From: Myxococcales bacterium 68-20
Lineage (GTDB): Bacteria > Myxococcota_A > Polyangia > Polyangiales > Polyangiaceae
Assembly: GCA_001899635.1 (NCBI GenBank)
Contig: MKVQ01000027.1
Span: 62,001 to 126,000, forward strand
DNA: 64,000 nucleotides
Reading direction: 5' to 3'
In this document: in pieces, positions 27,644-37,966 of the stretch
How the letters are laid out: each line of letters opens with the position of its first letter
Position numbering within the stretch: position 1 is the stretch's first letter
Notes under the pieces: model-generated
The model's database searches: none
The model's input: the letters and a program-made list of their open reading frames with translations, nothing else
What the model was told of the DNA's origin: nothing
Made by a program: the position numbers and the translations under genes

Positions 27644-29026
27644 TCAGTGAGCGAAGTGGCGCCCGTCGGAGACTCCTCCGCCGTGCGCCTTCAGCTTCTT
27701 GCACACCGCCTCGATGTCGTCGCACAGCATGGTCCCGAGATCGGCGCTGAAGCCCTCTCGAACGACGACGCGGAGGACCGCAACGTCCTCCGCGCCTGGC
27801 GGCATGTTGTACGCCGGCACCTGCCATCCCCTCGCCCGCAGCTCGTGTGAGACGTCGAAGACCGTGAACCCCGGGCTCCCGGTGACCTCGCACGTCACGA
27901 CGGGGATGTCGCTGCCGTCCGTCACCACGCGCAGGTGCTCCATCGTCGCGATGCGGGCGCTCACCCGGCGCGCGTTCTCTCGGAGCGTCGTCATGATGCT
28001 CCGGTATCCGGCGCGCCCCAGCCTGAGGAAGTTGTAATACTGACCGACCACCTGATTCCCGGGGCGCGAGAAGTTCAGTGTGAAGGTGGGCATGTCCCCG
28101 CCCAGATAGGCGACGTGGAAGACCAGGGGCTCGGGGAGATACTCCTTCCCACGCCACACCACGAAACCGATCCCCGGATAAGTGAGCCCGTATTTGTGGC
28201 CGCTCGCGTTGATCGAGACGACGCGCGGGATCCTGAAGTCCCATCTCAATTCCGGATACAGAAACGGAGCAATGAAGCCGCCACTAGCGGCATCGACGTG
28301 AATCGGCACGTCCGGCCCACCTGCGGCTGCCAGCTCGTCGAGCGTGTGAGCGATCTCGGCGACGGGCTCGAACTGACCGCTGTACGTGGTACCGAGGATG
28401 GCGACGACGCCGATCGTGTTCTCGTCCACGGCCTCCCTGACCTGCTCCGGCGTGATGACGTACCGATCCCGCGCCATCGGCAGGTACTTCGGCTCCACGT
28501 CGAAGTAGCGGCAGAACTTCTCCCAGACGACCTGGACATTGCTGCCCATGATCAGGTTCGGCCTGGAGCCGTCTTTCCCCGCGGCCTCTCGCGCCGCGCG
28601 CCAACGCCACTTCATCGCCAGGCCGCCCAGCATCACCGCCTCGCTCGACCCGACGGTGGAGACGCCGGTAGCGGCGGATGGATCCGTCTCGGACAGACCT
28701 TCGGCATGGAACAAGTCCGCCACCATCGACACGCAGCGCAGCTCCATCGCCGCCGTCCGCGGGTACTCGTCCTTGTCGATCATGTTCTTGTCGAACGTCT
28801 CGGCCATCAGCTTGTCGGCCTCGGGCTCCATCCACGTCGTCACGAACGTGGCCAGGTTCAGCCGCGAGCTTCCGTCCAGCATCAGCTCGTCGTGGATGAA
28901 GCGGTACACCGCTTCCGGCTCCGTCTCGTCCTCCGGCAGGCGCAGCGCCGGGAATGGCTCGATCGCCATGCGCCCCGTGTAGGCCGGCGCGATGACGCCC
29001 TTGTCGTAGCGGCCCTTGTTTCTCAT
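27644..29026 (-). CDS. gadB: Glutamate decarboxylase
   Basis: A 460-residue PLP group II decarboxylase on the minus strand. The start at 29026 ([10 protein letters not shown]) has AGGGGGG just upstream, better than the longer alternative at 29089. It matches GadA/GadB in length (466) and motifs: [62 protein letters not shown], and [10 protein letters not shown] with PLP Lys278. It converts glutamate to GABA and CO2, consuming a proton, and in other bacteria helps acid tolerance. It is tail to tail with gabT. No GABA/glutamate antiporter (GadC) is visible. The name gad would serve equally well. Confidence 0.92.
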   Translation of the reverse strand: MRNKGRYDKGVIAPAYTGRMAIEPFPALRLPEDETEPEAVYRFIHDELMLDGSSRLNLATFVTTWMEPEADKLMAETFDKNMIDKDEYPRTAAMELRCVSMVADLFHAEGLSETDPSAATGVSTVGSSEAVMLGGLAMKWRWRAAREAAGKDGSRPNLIMGSNVQVVWEKFCRYFDVEPKYLPMARDRYVITPEQVREAVDENTIGVVAILGTTYSGQFEPVAEIAHTLDELAAAGGPDVPIHVDAASGGFIAPFLYPELRWDFRIPRVVSINASGHKYGLTYPGIGFVVWRGKEYLPEPLVFHVAYLGGDMPTFTLNFSRPGNQVVGQYYNFLRLGRAGYRSIMTTLRENARRVSARIATMEHLRVVTDGSDIPVVTCEVTGSPGFTVFDVSHELRARGWQVPAYNMPPGAEDVAVLRVVVREGFSADLGTMLCDDIEAVCKKLKAHGGGVSDGRHFAH

Positions 29027-29325
29027 CGTCGCCCCCCTCGCACGCACCAGCATGCGCTCCGAACGACTGCAGTACATCACCTTCACCACTGAGCTGGGAG
29101 GCTGGTCGTGTGAGCGCCGCCGTCGAGCGCAGCGATCCGAGGCCCGTGCGAAAGCGAGGCGCTCGTACTGCGTCGGCGGGGGTCGGCGCGCCCCCGGCGT
29201 TCGTGGCTCTCGCCGAATGGTTCGGAGGTCTCTTCGCGATGGATCGGCGCCGGAGTAAGCGCCGCTCGATCGTCTGCGTGCCTGGGTCGTCGTTCGCCGT
29301 CGCGGGTGATGATATAGAGGCAGAG

Positions 29326-30168
29326 ATGCGCGCTCTCCTCGGTGCAGTGGTCGCCGGAACGATCGTCGTCGCGTGCTCCTCCTTCAGCGGATCCGACCCG
29401 GTGACGAGCACGGACGCGGATGCTTCGAGCGAGAGCGGAAGCGAGGTCGACGCCGGCGTGGACACGAGCGACGCCGCGACAGCTCCGTTCTGCCAGGGCA
29501 CGCCAACCACCGCGTTTTGCGCGAGCTTCGACGAGGGCACCCCGCCCTCGTTCGACTGGGACGGCCCTGCCATCGAGAGCAACGCGCCCGTCACTGTGGT
29601 CGAGGGCGAGCCGGGAACTCCGTCGCCGCCTGGGGCGCTCCACGTCGCGGTCCCCAGGGGAGCCGCCGACACGGACGACTGTCTCGCCCAGGGGCAAATT
29701 TCCAAGACGTTCATCGAATCGGCCTCATTCAAGAAGCTCCACGCCGAGTTCATGATCAAGGTCGACGCCGTCGCTGTCCGCTTCACGTACGCGCGCCTCG
29801 TCACCAAACCGTCGCCGGATGCGGCGGGGGGGTGGGACCTCTGGTTGGCGCACGGCTCCAACTCGGCATCCGACTTCGGAGAGCAGTGGACCACGCCAAA
29901 GGTGCCCCCCGTTTCCCTCGGGCAGGGACAGGCGTTCAAGCGCTACCTCCTCCCGGGCAAATGGACGAAGGTGGCGGTCGACCTCACCTTCGATCCGCCA
30001 CATTTCGAGGTGTTCTTCGACGGCGTTTCGGTCGCCTCCCGAGACTCCGTCGTCGCCACGAGCGCGTTCGCTCCCTTGTCGGCGACCCTCACGATCGGCG
30101 CGCAATCCGGCGAGTGCCCCGGGGACATCGACGTGTCCTTCGACAACGTGAAGTTCTCGTTCGAGTGA
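29326..30168 (+). CDS. Lipoprotein with LamG/concanavalin-like domain
   Basis: A 280-residue lipoprotein starting at ATG 29326 (AGAGGCAG upstream). The signal ends at lipobox IVVAC and is followed by an acidic Asp/Ser linker. The mature domain (about 55-280) alternates beta-strand-like segments and ends with FEVFFDGVSVASRD and DIDVSFDNVKFSFE, the usual closing strands of LamG/concanavalin-like jelly rolls. Four or more Cys may be paired. Likely a carbohydrate- or polymer-binding surface domain; no catalytic residues were identified. Divergent from the decarboxylase gene; the 299 bp between them is presumably the shared promoter region. Confidence 0.65.
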   Translation: MRALLGAVVAGTIVVACSSFSGSDPVTSTDADASSESGSEVDAGVDTSDAATAPFCQGTPTTAFCASFDEGTPPSFDWDGPAIESNAPVTVVEGEPGTPSPPGALHVAVPRGAADTDDCLAQGQISKTFIESASFKKLHAEFMIKVDAVAVRFTYARLVTKPSPDAAGGWDLWLAHGSNSASDFGEQWTTPKVPPVSLGQGQAFKRYLLPGKWTKVAVDLTFDPPHFEVFFDGVSVASRDSVVATSAFAPLSATLTIGAQSGECPGDIDVSFDNVKFSFE

Positions 30169-30470
30169 AGACGTCACGTGTCGACGGTCTGAGCGCGGGG
30201 GCGAGCGTCATCCCTCGGTCATGTCGGAACGGGCCACGTCGACCGACCTGATGACGCGCATGATCCGGCGCGCCGTGATACGAGAGCAGAACGCGTGGCA
30301 ACGAGCCTCCCTTCCCAAGACGGCCTGATGCTCGAGAGCTCGTCGTCGTTCTCGGTGCTCGTCGTGGTCCGCTCGCGGAACGCCGCGCGCTCGTCGCGCG
30401 TTGAGTGTCGCGCCCCACAGGATCGAACCGACTCGAGATGAAACTCGCCCTCCACTGCAACGAAAAGGAC
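30169..30470. other. intergenic region
   Basis: About 300 bp with only chance frames. The frame of the next gene is open from 30405, with possible starts at 30405, 30438 and 30471. Confidence 0.4.
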
Positions 30471-32576
30471 ATGCACCACTCCATTCCGAGCCGCGCGGCG
30501 CTGCTCCTGTCACTCGTCCTCTCCTCCGCGTGTGGGGGCGCGGAGCTGAAGCCGCCGTCCGGGCCCGGCGCCGGCGAGGGCACGGCTCTTCCGGTCGCGA
30601 CCGCACCGCAAGGCTCGGCTCCGCGCGCCGCCAGCTGCGCGGAGCCGACGCTCGGTCCGGCACGCAAGCGAGAAGCGGGGATCGACGCCTTCCTCGCCGA
30701 CCGTCCCCGCGAGGCGGTCGACCTCCTCACGGCCGCCGTGAAGAGCGACCCGCGCGATCGGGCGGCCGAGGCCTTTCGCGCAGCGAGCGTCGCGAAGCTG
30801 AACGAGACACGCGCCCGCGCGGCCGAAGGCGCGCCCGCGCTTCGTCGCGTCCCCCTCGAGACGATCCCGCTCGCGCAGACGACACGCCAGAAGGTCGAGA
30901 CTGCACCGGGGAAGGTCCGCCTCGAGAAGGAATCCGAGACGAAGAACCTCATCACGGACTCCGCCGACTGGGAGACGAAGAACCAGCTCACCCCGATCGC
31001 CCGGCGCAGGGCCGACACGCTCCCCGCCGGCATCCCGTTCAAGCTCGGCTCCGAGCCTCTCCGCGTCGCGCTCGTTCACGCGGATCACGTGGCCTCGATC
31101 TACGAGGGCACGATCGTGATCGCCGCGGAGGGGAAGCGCATGCTCGCCTTCGACGTGAAGGCACTGACGCGCAGCGCGCCTCGGCCGCTCGAGATCCCGT
31201 TCGCGCAGCTCGTCGGCAAGACTCTGCTCGTCGAGCTCGCGTACAACGGCTACGCGAAGGAGTCGGGCGGCAAGACAGGGTACTTCGCCGCCTTCGACGC
31301 CGCGACCGGCGCGCTCGCGTGGGTGAGCGATCCGCTCGTCGCGAACGCCGGCGAGGCGATCGTCTCCGGCGGCTCCATCATCACGGGCTATGGGTTCACC
31401 GCGGAGCCGGACTTCGTGTTCGTCCTCGATCTCGAGACGGGAAAGACCGAGCAGAAGATCGCGGTCAAGAGCGGCCCCGAGGCGATCCGTCGAAAGGGCG
31501 ATCGCGTCTTCATCCGCGCTTACGACACCGACTACGTGTTCAAGAGCACGACCGGCCTCCCCGCTCCCCTTCCCGCCAACCTCACTGCCGAGGCCACGAC
31601 GGCTGCTGCGCCGCCGCCTCCGAGCGCCGAGTCGCGATGCTGGGTCCGTCGCGCGACGGCGGCCATCCTCGCCAAGGACGCCCGCGGCGTCGAAGAGGCC
31701 GCCGACCAGCTCGAGCCGCTCTCGGCGGATCGACAGCTCCGCGAGCTCCTCCGCACCGAGGCGAAGAAGCTGTCGAGCGGAACGCGCCTCGATCTCCAGA
31801 GCGCGGCGCTCGTCGTCGCGCCTGCACCTCCGTGGCAAGCCGCGTCTCCCGGCGCATCCGCCGCCCGGCCGCCCGCAGCGTCGCCCAAGCTCGTGAAGGT
31901 CTCGTCGCGCGCGGCATCGCCGACCCGCGACATGAATCCGGCGTTCGAAGCGGCGCAGCCGTGGTTCATCGCGCCGATCGAGCAGGGAAAGCTCCCCGCC
32001 GGCGCGCGCGCAGACATCCCGTCGACGTTCGGACAGGAACACCTCTCGGCGATCATCCCCGATCAGCGCCCCGGCAATACGAACCGCTCGATCCTCGTGT
32101 ACGGCGGTCGCTACCTCGCATTGCTCGAGGACGGCGCCGCCAAGCGCGTCCTCGACCTCGACGCGTTCCGGCATCCGCCGAAGGCCGATCCCCAGTGGAA
32201 GGAGTTCGCCGTCCAGGACGTGACGTACGCTCAGGAGCGCGACGGCGTCCTCTACGTCTGCAATGGCGGCGGCTCGTACGCGAAGGAGGTCTACGGCAAG
32301 AAGGGCTTCCTCAGCGCGATCGACGCGACGAGCGGAGCGCTGCTGTGGCGGAGCGCGCCGCTCACCTGCAACGCGACGTTCGCGATGACCGACGACCACA
32401 TCATCAGCGGCTATGGCTTCACCGCCGAGCCCGACTTCGTGTTCCTCGTTCGACGCTCCGACGGAAGCGCCGTGCAGAAGGTCCCGGTCGACTCGGGGCC
32501 GAACACGATCCAGCTCGACGGCCGCCGCGTGCGCGTCGAGACGTACGGTCACGTCATCGATCTCGAGTTTCGCTGA
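30471..32576 (+). CDS. Internally duplicated PQQ/propeller-like lipoprotein
   Basis: A 701-residue lipoprotein. The signal MHHSIPSRAALLLSLVLSSAC begins at ATG 30471; AAGGA sits very close upstream, so ATG 30438 is a real alternative. Two halves repeat the same theme. The first has GYFAAFDAATGALAW and TGYGFTAEPDFVFVLDL (about residue 305). The second has GFLSAIDATSGALLW and SGYGFTAEPDFVFLV (about 646). The D-x-x-T/S-G-x-x-x-W motif is typical of PQQ-like propeller blades. A Pro/Ala-rich linker (about 365-480) joins the halves. No PQQ-enzyme catalytic site is evident, so a structural or sensing role is more likely. Function unknown. Confidence 0.65.
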   Translation: MHHSIPSRAALLLSLVLSSACGGAELKPPSGPGAGEGTALPVATAPQGSAPRAASCAEPTLGPARKREAGIDAFLADRPREAVDLLTAAVKSDPRDRAAEAFRAASVAKLNETRARAAEGAPALRRVPLETIPLAQTTRQKVETAPGKVRLEKESETKNLITDSADWETKNQLTPIARRRADTLPAGIPFKLGSEPLRVALVHADHVASIYEGTIVIAAEGKRMLAFDVKALTRSAPRPLEIPFAQLVGKTLLVELAYNGYAKESGGKTGYFAAFDAATGALAWVSDPLVANAGEAIVSGGSIITGYGFTAEPDFVFVLDLETGKTEQKIAVKSGPEAIRRKGDRVFIRAYDTDYVFKSTTGLPAPLPANLTAEATTAAAPPPPSAESRCWVRRATAAILAKDARGVEEAADQLEPLSADRQLRELLRTEAKKLSSGTRLDLQSAALVVAPAPPWQAASPGASAARPPAASPKLVKVSSRAASPTRDMNPAFEAAQPWFIAPIEQGKLPAGARADIPSTFGQEHLSAIIPDQRPGNTNRSILVYGGRYLALLEDGAAKRVLDLDAFRHPPKADPQWKEFAVQDVTYAQERDGVLYVCNGGGSYAKEVYGKKGFLSAIDATSGALLWRSAPLTCNATFAMTDDHIISGYGFTAEPDFVFLVRRSDGSAVQKVPVDSGPNTIQLDGRRVRVETYGHVIDLEFR

Positions 32577-32724
32577 CGCACACCGCGAAGCGGGTCGGCA
32601 AGAGACGGTGGCGACGCTCGCGCCGCCGTCTCGCCCCCGAGGCACGGGCACCGCGCGAGCGTGACCTCGGAGGACGACGCGCTCGCGCTCGACGGTCCGT
32701 TTCGCGAGGACGAAGCTTCGGACC

Positions 32725-33819
<1,095 letters not shown>

Positions 33820-34009
33820 CGGTCACCCGATCGATCGAGAGCCACGAGCGCGCTCGAACGACACCATGCGCGATGCCACCGCCGCGAAAGGCGTTTGGCG
33901 AACCGGAGCCCGCGAGCGCCACTCCCTTCCGAGGAGAGACAAGCTCATCTTTGCCCCAAGCGCAGGCGTTCGCTATCGAGCCTTGCCGAGGTGAGCTATA
34001 CAGGTTCGG

Positions 34010-34804
34010 ATGAGGTTCATGCGCCCCGCACTCCGGCTGGCCCTCGGAACCTTCGGGGCACTCGGCCTAGGCTGCTCGGTGCTGACCGACCTCGACGCCC
34101 TCGCGAGTCGTCCCGCCTCGGCGAACGAGGATGCGACGGTCGGGTCCTCCACGACGGATGGTGGCGTCGAACACGCGGAAGGCGACGCGAAAGCCGACGC
34201 CGAGCAAGTCATCGTCGAAGACTGGACCGCAGCGGCTCCCTCGTCGCGGTGGAAGGGCTCACCGCTCGAGAGCGGCGTCGCAGGACCGGACGGCTTATGC
34301 GTGCCGCTCGCCGTCGACCGGTACAGCAGCGCCATCGAGCTCGACACGGTGATCGAGGCCAAGCGCCTGCTCGTGCGCATCGACTACAGCTACACATTCG
34401 GAAGCGAGGCGGTGCGAGACGATGGCGTCTCGGCGGTGGGCGCAGGTGGCGTCACGATCGCGAGTGCACGCCGCTGGGAAGCCGTGACCAGCGCGATCGC
34501 CGACAACACGGATGCCCGCCTCGTCGTCGAATCCGGCGGTACCTACGGCACGGACACCCCCGTGCCCCGAAGCGTCCTCGCCCATCCGCTTCGCCTCGAG
34601 AGCGAGATGCGCGAGGACGCCGTGGAAGCACGCCTCTACTCTCGACAGAGTCAGGACTATCTGATCGACGAGAAGCTCACGTACACGACCTCGAAGGATC
34701 TCTACGACGTGTCGCAAGGCATCCGCCCCGCCATCACGTTCTCGAGCTTCTTCGGAAAGCAGACCGTCTGCATCGCGCGCGTCGAGGTCCACGCGCTCCG
34801 GTAA
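34010..34804 (+). CDS. Lipoprotein, beta-sandwich-like, unknown function
   Basis: A 264-residue lipoprotein (MRFMRPALRLALGTFGALGLGC, lipobox LGLGC). After an acidic linker (about 35-65) the mature domain alternates short beta-type segments: AIELDTVIEAKRLLVRIDYSY, VEARLYSRQSQDYLIDEKLT and TVCIARVEVHALR. The length and the closing strand resemble the LamG-like lipoprotein at 29326, but similarity is too weak to call paralogy. The start could be ATG 34010 or 34019. I do not recognise a family. Confidence 0.55.
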   Translation: MRFMRPALRLALGTFGALGLGCSVLTDLDALASRPASANEDATVGSSTTDGGVEHAEGDAKADAEQVIVEDWTAAAPSSRWKGSPLESGVAGPDGLCVPLAVDRYSSAIELDTVIEAKRLLVRIDYSYTFGSEAVRDDGVSAVGAGGVTIASARRWEAVTSAIADNTDARLVVESGGTYGTDTPVPRSVLAHPLRLESEMREDAVEARLYSRQSQDYLIDEKLTYTTSKDLYDVSQGIRPAITFSSFFGKQTVCIARVEVHALR

Positions 34805-34933
34805 CTCCGCCCTCGAGCCGGACGAGCGACTCGAGGACGGACAGCGCAACGAATTGCCCGCAGGGTCCGCGGACCAGGGCCGGCCTCCGCGCCGCTGCGC
34901 GTGAGAGCCCGTCAGTCCGTGGACCGAACGTGG

Positions 34934-35551
34934 TCAGGCGGCACGCGACCTGGTGTGTGCCGGGCGCGACGTGCAGCGCTCCAGCCACGCGTGAAGGTTC
35001 GGCCACCGCTCCGTCGCGAAGCCAACGATGGTGATGAAGCGGACGAAGCTCGCGAGGTGCAAGTCGGCGAGGGAGAACGTTCCACCGACGAGGAAGCGCT
35101 TGTCCGCGAGCTCCGCTTCGAGGATGCCGAGATGCGTCTCGACGTCGGCGCGCGCGACCTCGCCCTCCTTCGCGCTTCGCCGCTCCTCGGGGACCTGCGC
35201 CGAGGTGTTGTGGAGGAAGCGCGCGACCGCACCGCCGAGCGAGACGTTCGTCCAGACGAGCCACTTGAACGCCCCGGCGCGTTCGAGGCCCGGCGGCGGG
35301 AAGAGGTCCCGCTCGACGCCGAAGGTCTCGCCCAGATGCATCATGATCGCGGCCGACTCGAAGATCGGTACGCCGTCGTGCACCAGCAGCGGCACCTTTC
35401 CGTTCGGATTGAGCGCGCGGTAGCCCCGCTTGTCCTGATCGCGTGCCTTCAGATCGATCTCCACCTTCTCGTACGGGATCCCGAGCTCCTCGAGGGCCCA
35501 GCTGACGGTGACCGCGGTCGACATCGGCGCGTAATAGAAGACGAGGCTCAT
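34934..35551 (-). CDS. Glutathione S-transferase
   Basis: A 205-residue protein on the minus strand; start 35551 has AGGGAGAA upstream. The N-terminal thioredoxin-like domain (about 1-80) starts MSLVFYYAPMSTAVTVSWAL, with NPNGKVPLLVHDGVPIFESAAI containing the cis-Pro and the E-S glutathione contact. The all-helical C-terminal domain follows, including FSLADLHLASFVRF, the conserved N-capping box region. Conjugates glutathione or acts as a thiol oxidoreductase or peroxidase on electrophiles. An operator-like dyad lies 74 bp upstream of the start. No glutathione synthesis gene is nearby. Confidence 0.88.
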   Translation of the reverse strand: MSLVFYYAPMSTAVTVSWALEELGIPYEKVEIDLKARDQDKRGYRALNPNGKVPLLVHDGVPIFESAAIMMHLGETFGVERDLFPPPGLERAGAFKWLVWTNVSLGGAVARFLHNTSAQVPEERRSAKEGEVARADVETHLGILEAELADKRFLVGGTFSLADLHLASFVRFITIVGFATERWPNLHAWLERCTSRPAHTRSRAA

Positions 35552-35623
35552 GACGGTTCTCCCTTTCGTGCCGCGGCGTCTGTTCGCCGCGAGCGAGATG
35601 TCTGGGGACCTTACGGCGATCCG

Positions 35624-35950
35624 ATGACAGGATATTGTCAGGTTTGGTCGACCACGGCGCAGACGCAGCACGCGAACCTGCCCCTCCTGCAGCTCGCGAG
35701 CGTCGGCGGCGAGGGGCTCGTCCCCCTCGTCGGCGTCGCGGTCAACGTCGCGATCGCTCTCGTCGTCGACCGGGCGCCGTTCGAGGGCGGGATGACCTTC
35801 TACCGGCGTATCTCGCGAGTTCCTTCCAGCCGTCGTCGCCGTCGCGGCCGTCGCGGGGCTCGGATGGTCGCGCAGGCCGCGCGACGTGCGCTCCCCGAGG
35901 ATGGCACTCTCGGGGCTCGGGCGCGCATCCGGAGGCCCCGCTCCGTCTTG
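35624..35950 (+). pseudogene. Relic of apolipoprotein N-acyltransferase (lnt) membrane region
   Basis: The translation from 35624 contains TAQTQHANLPLLQLASVGG followed by a hydrophobic stretch with VNVAIALVVDR. This resembles the Lnt segment 'YTQ..LPLIQLASV.G...vsfLv.lvNaala'. Around 35815 the likely reading shifts by one frame and continues as EFLPAVVAVAAVAGLGW, a further membrane helix, ending in a TGA at 35948-35950. The catalytic nitrilase domain and the first helices are missing. It is best read as a frameshifted fragment. The match is by eye and the frameshift is inferred. Confidence 0.45.
35625..35640. promoter_or_regulatory. inverted repeat TGACA-N6-TGTCA upstream of the GST gene
   Basis: A perfect 5-bp dyad with a 6-bp centre, 74 bp upstream of the GST start on the minus strand. 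Its size and position suit a regulator-binding site for the GST promoter. The regulator is not identified. Confidence 0.35.
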
Positions 35951-36261
35951 ATGGACCGTCTCGCGTCTCGGGCCCAGCCCGCTCTCGTCAGGCTCTCACC
36001 TGCAGGCCACTTCATATATTCTCCCCCCGTGTCCACGCCGCTGGGCGACGCATTCCGTGCCGTTTCACAGGCTCTTCCGAGCCGACCGGCCCTCGAGCTC
36101 CGGTCCCGCTCCCGCCTCGCCGTCGTGCGCCCATCGAGTGCAGCTCGCATGGGCTCCGAGCTTGCCCAGGCGACATCCATCGGACAAAGTCGCCCGCCCC
36201 TCACCCCGGCTCGGGGCGTCCGTGGGTGGTGTAGTTCCCTTCCTTCCGAGGAGAGTGTCGC

Positions 36262-37917
36262 TTGCCTGTCGTGACCATGGCCCTCGTGTTGTTGCTGGCG
36301 GTCGTCGTCAGCGCGTTCTCGGTGCGACTGCTTCCGTTGAAGGTGCCGCTTCCGCTGCTGCAGATCGCCATGGGCGCGGGTCTCTCGTGCCTGTTCGGAT
36401 TCGACGTCGCGTTCGATCCGCACCTCTTCCTTCTGCTCTTCATCCCGCCGCTGCTGTTCCTGGACGGCTGGCGCATTCCAAAGGGCGCGTTCTTCCGTGA
36501 CCACAAGCCCATCCTGACCCTCGCGATCGGGCTCGTCGTGTTCACCGTCGTCGGGATGGGCTTCTTCATCCACTGGCTGCTGCCCGTGGTGCCGCTCGCG
36601 GTGGCATTCGCGCTGGCCGCGATCCTGTCGCCGACCGACCCGGTCGCCGTCGGCGCGATGACCGCCACTTCACCGCTGCCATCGCGGCTCATGCACATCC
36701 TCGAGGGCGAGTCGCTGCTCAACGACGCGACCGGCCTCGTCTGCTTCAGCTTCGCGGTGAAGGCGATGCTGACCGGAACGTTCTCGCTCGGCAGCGCCTC
36801 GCTGAGCTTCGTGGTGGTCGCCGGCGGCGGCGTCCTGATCGGCGTCGCGGTGACCTGGATCATCGGCAAGCTCAACCGCGTGCTCCTCGTGCGCACGGGC
36901 GAGGAGCCGTCGATCCAGATCTTGATCAGCTTGCTGATCCCGTTCGCCGCTTACCTCGCGGCCGAGCACGTGCACGTGTCCGGCATCCTCGCCGCGGCGG
37001 TGGCGGGCATCGCGATGCACTACAGCGAGCTGTCCGGGAACCCGCTCGCGGCCACCCGCATGCAGCGCAACGCGGTCTGGAACACCGTCCAGACCGCGCT
37101 CAACGGCATCATCTTCGTGCTGCTCGGCGATCAGCTGCCGCGGATGGTCCGCAAGCTGCCGGAGGTCGCCCGGGACAGCGGTGCAGAGTCGACGTGGCAC
37201 CTGCTCGGCTATGTGATGGCGATCACGCTGGCGGTGGGCGCGCTGCGCTTCGCCTGGGTCTGGATCTCGCTGTGGCTCACCACGTTCCGCGCCAGCCTGC
37301 GCGGTGAACGCCACAAGATGCCTCGGACGCGGCTCCTGGCGATCACGGCCGTCGCCGGCGTGCGCGGCGCGATCACCCTCGCCGGTGTCCTGACGCTGCC
37401 GCTCCTCATGCCGGACGATTCACCGTTTCCGTCCCGCGAGCTCGCGATCCTGGTCGCGATGGGCGTGATCGTGATGTCGCTCCTGTTCGCCAGCATCGGG
37501 CTGCCGATCCTCACCCGCGGACTGGAGAGCGACCTCCCCGAGTCCGATCATGGCAGCGGCGAAGGCCCTGCGCGGATCGCGGCGTCGGAAGCGGCGATCC
37601 GCAAGATCGAGTACCTTCTGGCGCACGCGCCGGCGGACGCCGAGCAGGCAGCGCTCCACGCCGAGGCCGGCATGCACCTGCTCGACATCTACCGGCGTCG
37701 GCTCGAGTACGGCGACGAGAGCGGAGAGGACGCCGCGCACATGCGCCGGCTGGACGAGGCCGAGCGCGCTCTGCGCCGGCAGGCGCTCGCCGCAGAGCGC
37801 GACGAGCTCTTTCGCTTGCGTCGCGCGCGCAACATCGACGACGGCGTCCACCAGCAGCTGGTGCGCGAGATCGACCTCCTCGAAGCGAGCCTGACGCGAT
37901 CGAGCGCAGGCCACTGA
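36262..37917 (+). CDS. Na+/H+ antiporter, CPA1/NhaP type
   Basis: A 551-residue inner-membrane protein with about twelve hydrophobic segments. SPTDPVAVGAM is the CPA1 ion-binding region (the Asp after Thr is the likely proton/Na+ site), followed by LEGESLLNDATGLV. It exchanges cytoplasmic Na+ (or K+) for protons. A soluble C-terminal tail (about 420-551) is mostly charged helix (AAEAIRKIEYLL to ERALRRQALAAERDELF) and may be regulatory. The start is TTG 36262, chosen because GAGGAG sits seven bases upstream; GTG 36271 and ATG 36277 are alternatives but are spaced too far. No operon partner; the gene ends 49 bp from the convergent oxidase gene. Confidence 0.88.
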   Translation: MPVVTMALVLLLAVVVSAFSVRLLPLKVPLPLLQIAMGAGLSCLFGFDVAFDPHLFLLLFIPPLLFLDGWRIPKGAFFRDHKPILTLAIGLVVFTVVGMGFFIHWLLPVVPLAVAFALAAILSPTDPVAVGAMTATSPLPSRLMHILEGESLLNDATGLVCFSFAVKAMLTGTFSLGSASLSFVVVAGGGVLIGVAVTWIIGKLNRVLLVRTGEEPSIQILISLLIPFAAYLAAEHVHVSGILAAAVAGIAMHYSELSGNPLAATRMQRNAVWNTVQTALNGIIFVLLGDQLPRMVRKLPEVARDSGAESTWHLLGYVMAITLAVGALRFAWVWISLWLTTFRASLRGERHKMPRTRLLAITAVAGVRGAITLAGVLTLPLLMPDDSPFPSRELAILVAMGVIVMSLLFASIGLPILTRGLESDLPESDHGSGEGPARIAASEAAIRKIEYLLAHAPADAEQAALHAEAGMHLLDIYRRRLEYGDESGEDAAHMRRLDEAERALRRQALAAERDELFRLRRARNIDDGVHQQLVREIDLLEASLTRSSAGH

Positions 37918-37966
37918 GGGTGACGGCTGCGGACGGCGTCGCTCGGAGAGTCGCTCGGTCGCGAGC

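Noticed and set aside
27630-27646. Terminator between gabT and the decarboxylase gene
   Set aside because: GAGT/ACTC with four T's after it is only a 4-bp stem. Too weak to support.
30510-32651. Minus-strand open frame of 713 codons
   Set aside because: Shadow of the propeller lipoprotein gene on the plus strand, which has a lipobox and repeated motifs.
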